Shown piece after piece: positions 61,701-64,000 of a DNA stretch of 64,000 nt (the stretch's first letter is position 1; each line of letters begins with the position of its first letter). This stretch comes from Flavobacteriales bacterium (lineage in GTDB: Bacteria; Bacteroidota; Bacteroidia; Flavobacteriales_C; GCA-002722245): assembly GCA_947444925.1 (NCBI GenBank), contig CANFBW010000004.1:1-64000 (forward strand), written 5' to 3'. The position numbers and the translations under genes are program-made. Under the pieces are notes generated by a model. That model ran no database searches. It saw only the letters and a list, made by a program, of their open reading frames with translations, and had not been told where the DNA came from.

Positions 61701-63144
61701 GCAGGTGATGTTGTTGTCGCAAAAATTGGCGGGCTTTACCAAAGGCGAAGCCGACGTTTTGCGAAAGGCGATGGGGAAAAAACAAAAGGATGTGCTTGAT
61801 AAAATGCGTCCAAAGTTCATCGAAAAAGGAAAAGCGAAAGGACATGCGGAAGACAAGTTGGCGAAAATTTGGAAAGACTGGGAAGCATTTGCAGCCTATG
61901 CTTTCAATAAATCGCATTCTACTTGCTACGCACTTATTGCTTATCAAACTGCATACTTAAAGGCGCATTATCCTGCCGAATATATGGCTTCGGTGCTGAG
62001 CAACAATATGAGCAATATCTCTGAGGTGACTTTCTTTATGGAAGAGTGCATGCGCATGGGAACGCCGGTATTGGGGCCTGATGTAAATGAATCGGTGTAT
62101 AAATTTACCGTGAATGCATCAGGTGCAATTCGCTTTGGCTTGGGCGCCATTAAAGGAGTTGGCGAAGGAGCGGTAGAGGCAATTGTGGACGAAAGAAAAA
62201 AAGAAGGCAACTACAAAAATATATTTGATTTGACCAAGCGTATCAATCTACGTGCAGCAAATAAAAAGTGCTTGGAAAACCTGGTTTTGGCTGGAGGTTT
62301 CGATTGTTTTAAAGGAACCCATCGCGCTCAATATTTCTTCAAAGCGAATGAAAAAGATTCTACTTTTTTAGAGAAGGCAGTGAAGTATGGCTTACAACTT
62401 CAAAACGATGAAGGATCAAATCAGCAGTCTCTATTTGGTGCTGAAAGTGCTGTTGATTTGCCTGTGCCGCCCATTCCGCGTTGTGAAGAGTGGTCGAATA
62501 TTCAAGCGCTCAACCAAGAAAAGGAGGTAGTAGGGATTTTTATTTCGGGTCATCCACTGAATGACTTCCGCCTTGAAATAGACAATTTCGTTAACAGTAA
62601 TTTCCAACAAGTAAATGAAGATTTGCTGCGTTATAAAAACCGCGATCTGTCTTTTGCTGGTGTGGTCACTGAGGTGTCTGAAAAGGTTAGTAAAAATGGA
62701 AATCATTTTGGTATTCTTGCCATGGAAGATTATACGGCTTCGTACAAGTTTTTTCTTTTTGGTGAAGACTATCTGAAGTACCGTCGCTACTTGGTGATGG
62801 GGTCATTTTTGTACATTAAATCAAAGGTACAGGCGCGCAAGTTCAATGCAGATGAAATGGAGTTGAAGGTCAATAACATAGAATTGCTGTCAGACCTGCG
62901 TGAGAAGTTAGTGAAATCGGTGACCTTAAAACTTGACATAAAAAATCTAACTGAAACGTACTTAGAGGGATTGACACAGCTTGTAGACAAATATCCAGGC
63001 ACTTGTCGGCTCAAAATAAATGTAGTAGATCCACTCGATAAAATCACCATAGAAATGCCGTCCCGCAGTAAAAAAGTCAGCATTAGCAACGAGTTTATGG
63101 AGGAGGCTAAGAAAAAATTTGAGCTCGATGTCAAGATCAATTAG
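58774..63144 (+). CDS. dnaE: DNA polymerase III alpha subunit with fused N-terminal DnaQ-like exonuclease
   Basis: Replicative polymerase of 1456 residues. Residues 1-185 are a DEDDh exonuclease: FDTETTG (Asp6, Glu8), QNLGFDLN (Asp105), and HNATADVEAT (His170, Asp175). Next comes the PHP domain (LHNHSQYS with His263/His265), where the metal-ligand His in the usual TDHGN is Leu297 (TDLGNM). The polymerase core has GPGRGSAAGSAVAYC and the catalytic acidic run PDIDIDFDDEGR (Asp687, Asp689). Then come the finger region, the helix-hairpin-helix (GAIRFGLGAIKGVGEGAVEA) and the C-terminal OB fold (LSFAGVVTEVSEKVSKNGNH). The fused exonuclease presumably replaces a separate epsilon subunit. Confidence 0.95.
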   Translation: MYLIFDTETTGLPRNWNAPISDTDNWPRCVQIAWQLHDDMGRLVESKDYLIQPEGYNIPFDAERIHGISTELAEEQGVDLSFVLRDFNRALSLCKFVVGQNLGFDLNIMGCELHRKAVDSKLAQLPVLDTCTEITATLCQLPGGRGGKFKLPTLTELHFHLFGQKFEEAHNATADVEATTRCFFELLRLGSFTTQQLQSNDAYIEAFQSFNTQSIALAGLVHVNLKEASNNIKVKQQKSKEGESKIVEIDTEILIDVPFSHLHNHSQYSILQSTTEVDDLVKAAADMNMPAVALTDLGNMMAAFDFVTALKKHNDGIAKQQKEAEEKGEVFSKQMLKGIVGCEFHVCKDRKNKSVKDNGYQIPVIAKNKKGYHNLAKLSSAGFIEGSYYVPRIDRDLLLHYKDNLIVFTGGLKGEIADLILNVGERQAEEAFLWWKENFGDDFYAQLTRHGLEEEKRVNDTLLKFCKLHNVKYFAANETFYLKKEDANAHDILLCVKEGEKKSTPIGKGRGFRYGFPNDEYYFKSGDEMKALFRDVPEAIITTNEIIAKVESYKLAADVLLPKFDIPDDFKVVEDEGDGGKRGENAFLHHLTMEGAKRRYPEMTPEIMERLDFELATIGKSGYPGYFLIVQDFIAKAREMGVSVGPGRGSAAGSAVAYCTGITNVDPIKYDLLFERFLNPERVSLPDIDIDFDDEGRQRVIDYVINKYGASQVAQIITYGTMAAKSSIRDTGRVLELPLFDADRISKLVPNMKLNKLFGMDEKQLKDSLNGDEVEMAKRLQEIYLKDDLEGQTLRQARILEGSVRNTGIHACGVIITPSDIRELLPVATAKDSEMWCTQFDNSVVESAGLLKMDFLGLKTLTLIKDAIVIIRDRHNILIDIDEIPLDDEKTYKLFQKGETVGIFQYESPGMQKHMKDLKPTVFADLIAMNALYRPGPIEYIPSFIKRKHGVEEITYDLADMEEYLKETYGITVYQEQVMLLSQKLAGFTKGEADVLRKAMGKKQKDVLDKMRPKFIEKGKAKGHAEDKLAKIWKDWEAFAAYAFNKSHSTCYALIAYQTAYLKAHYPAEYMASVLSNNMSNISEVTFFMEECMRMGTPVLGPDVNESVYKFTVNASGAIRFGLGAIKGVGEGAVEAIVDERKKEGNYKNIFDLTKRINLRAANKKCLENLVLAGGFDCFKGTHRAQYFFKANEKDSTFLEKAVKYGLQLQNDEGSNQQSLFGAESAVDLPVPPIPRCEEWSNIQALNQEKEVVGIFISGHPLNDFRLEIDNFVNSNFQQVNEDLLRYKNRDLSFAGVVTEVSEKVSKNGNHFGILAMEDYTASYKFFLFGEDYLKYRRYLVMGSFLYIKSKVQARKFNADEMELKVNNIELLSDLREKLVKSVTLKLDIKNLTETYLEGLTQLVDKYPGTCRLKINVVDPLDKITIEMPSRSKKVSISNEFMEEAKKKFELDVKIN

Positions 63145-63236
63145 TGTTAGCGTTGCTTTGCATTGACTATAGATTTTGTTTATAAATACTTCACAAAAAT
63201 TGTCCCTACATCTATTTTCTTTCGCATAATTAAACC

Positions 63237-63244
63237 TAATTTTG
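63237..63244 (+). promoter_or_regulatory. Putative -7 box of trxA
   Basis: TAATTTTG, perfect TAnnTTTG, with 24 bases to the ATG at 63269. Confidence 0.4.
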
Positions 63245-63268
63245 GCACAACAATTAAATTATACAACT

Positions 63269-63586
63269 ATGGCAATAGAATTCACAGATGCAAACTTCGA
63301 GGAGTTGGCGCTAAAATCAAATAAACCGGTATTGGTAGACTTTTGGGCAGAATGGTGCGGACCATGTAGAATGGTTGGTCCTATTGTGGAAGAGTTGTCT
63401 AATGAGTACGACGGTCAAGCAATTATTGGAAAAGTAAACGTTGACAATAACCCTGGCATATCTGCAAAATACGGCATCAGAAATATTCCTACTATTCTAT
63501 TCATAAAAAATGGAGAAGTAGTTGACAAGCAAGTTGGCGCCGTGCCTAAAGCGGTGTTGGGCGACAAGTTGAAAGCTTGTTTGTAA
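63269..63586 (+). CDS. trxA: Thioredoxin
   Basis: 105-residue cytoplasmic disulfide reductase with the canonical active site FWAEWCGPCRM, the cis-Pro loop NIPTILFIKNGEVV, and the usual thioredoxin length. The start MAIEFTDANFEELAL fits the family; an upstream in-frame start lies in the promoter region. Single gene with its own promoter box and terminator. Confidence 0.96.
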   Translation: MAIEFTDANFEELALKSNKPVLVDFWAEWCGPCRMVGPIVEELSNEYDGQAIIGKVNVDNNPGISAKYGIRNIPTILFIKNGEVVDKQVGAVPKAVLGDKLKACL

Positions 63587-63606
63587 TACAAAATAATTGA
63601 ATAAGA

Positions 63607-63636
63607 AAAGCCTTCCAAAACTTGGAGGGCTTTTTT
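63607..63636 (+). terminator. Intrinsic terminator after trxA
   Basis: AAAGCCTTCCAA and TTGGAGGGCTTT form a 12-bp stem (one G-T wobble) with a 3-base loop, followed by T. Confidence 0.85.
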
Positions 63637-63813
63637 GTTTGCAGTGTACCGTCTTGAAAGAAGTTGGCACGTAAACAACTTGAAATATGGAAACACAAGA
63701 ATAATAGGGGCAGCGCCGTAGTCAATGAGCTTAAAGTTTAGTCTTTAAATTAATGGTTATTTATGAAGTAGAAAAAGCAAGTATACCGAATGTACCGTTC
63801 TGAAATACATGAT

Positions 63814-64000
63814 TGACCTTCCCCTGAAAACTCTAGTTTAGACTGACTGAACAACAAGGAGGACATCATGATCGCTAAACTTGGAAGCATTGCTTTCTTG
63901 AGATTAGTAGATATCATAGCTTGTTGGTAATGATGGTCGTGAGTTGACGAAGATGGCGATAGGTCCTTCGGAGTACCTCAGGATGACAGGCTACTCTTCT
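63814..64000 (+). mobile_element. Probable IS3-like element remnant at the window edge
   Basis: TGACCTTCCCCTGAAAACTC begins with TGA-C-CT and a C-run, as do IS3-family terminal repeats. It is followed by AACAAGGAGGACATCATG, a strong Shine-Dalgarno (unlike the rest of the window) and an ATG at 63868. The frame closes after 20 codons, so the transposase is broken, absent, or this is only the leading edge. Weak evidence; the opposite end is outside the window. Confidence 0.3.
63952..63990 (+). repeat. Candidate dispersed repeat unit (second copy near 35706)
   Basis: GATGGCGA, then CTTCGGAG, then AGGATGACAGG. It shares the order GATGGCGA-N-AG-CT-CGGAG-AGGA with 35706-35740, with scattered changes. 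Such motifs occur as interspersed repeats in many bacterial genomes. Confidence 0.3.

Noticed and set aside
1-64000. tRNA, rRNA and CRISPR features
   Set aside because: No TTCGA-type T-arm with a matching acceptor stem, no rRNA-like stretch and no regularly spaced direct repeats were found by eye; a tRNAscan or CRISPR search would be decisive.

Overview
The window is a gene-dense piece of a Bacteroidota chromosome. The evidence is two proteins with C-terminal type IX secretion (Por) sorting domains, many families largely confined to this phylum (resembling DUF5683, DUF6132, DUF6913, DUF7935), -7 promoter elements of the Bacteroidota form TAnnTTTG, and almost no Shine-Dalgarno sequences. I cannot place it below phylum with confidence; a flavobacterial or chitinophagal relative fits. 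No rRNA, tRNA, CRISPR array or prophage was seen. Most of the window is housekeeping DNA. Mobile DNA is suspected only in the last 200 bases, and one long inverted repeat lies near 50.8 kb.

Layout. 1-10.4 kb: ftsH (cut by the window edge), rsfS, birA, an SRPBCC protein, pyrE, a NUDIX hydrolase, a TlpA-like protein, coaD and uvrA. 10.4-17 kb: a universal stress protein, then DUF6913-like, dapA, xseA, xseB and a CPA2 antiporter. 17-27.5 kb: signalling and chromosome genes, with a single-domain response regulator, a six-domain hybrid histidine kinase, DUF5683/parB/parA, an FMN reductase, recQ, an AAA ATPase, and a dispersed phosphorelay set (LytTR regulator, REC protein, Hpt protein). 27.5-38.3 kb: a GT39-like membrane protein, uvrB, serA, serC, an aldo/keto reductase, a fatty acid desaturase, an RRM protein, an N-acetylmuramoyl-alanine amidase and a saccharopine-dehydrogenase-like protein. 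38.5-42.8 kb: an HTH protein, then a Crp/Fnr regulator with a small-sulfur operon (DUF6132, two rhodaneses, OsmC), a methyltransferase and a GlcNAc-kinase-like protein.

43-50.7 kb is the accessory part: a lipoprotein, a T9SS beta-propeller-like repeat protein, a YD-like repeat protein, a VTC-type polyphosphate polymerase, a DUF4956 membrane protein, a DUF2490 outer-membrane protein and a secreted CotH-kinase/lamin-tail protein with a T9SS signal. These are all on one strand and tightly packed, and look like one polyphosphate/secreted-kinase system. 50.9-63.6 kb returns to core genes: a C-terminal processing protease, a DUF7935-like protein, meaB, SGNH hydrolase, thioesterase, HAD phosphatase, an OmpA lipoprotein, CYTH, a dnaQ-dnaE fusion and trxA. 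The last 400 bases hold a terminator, an IS3-like end and a dispersed repeat.

The most notable regulatory signal is that several genes (pyrE, coaD, uvrA, the antiporter, the HAD phosphatase, crp, the sulfur operon) carry a TAnnTTTG or TAnnTTCG-like box exactly 3-4 bases before the start codon. This predicts leaderless mRNAs. At the sulfur operon the same reading puts a perfect GTAAC-N4-GTTAC operator at -41.5, the class II Crp/Fnr activating position.
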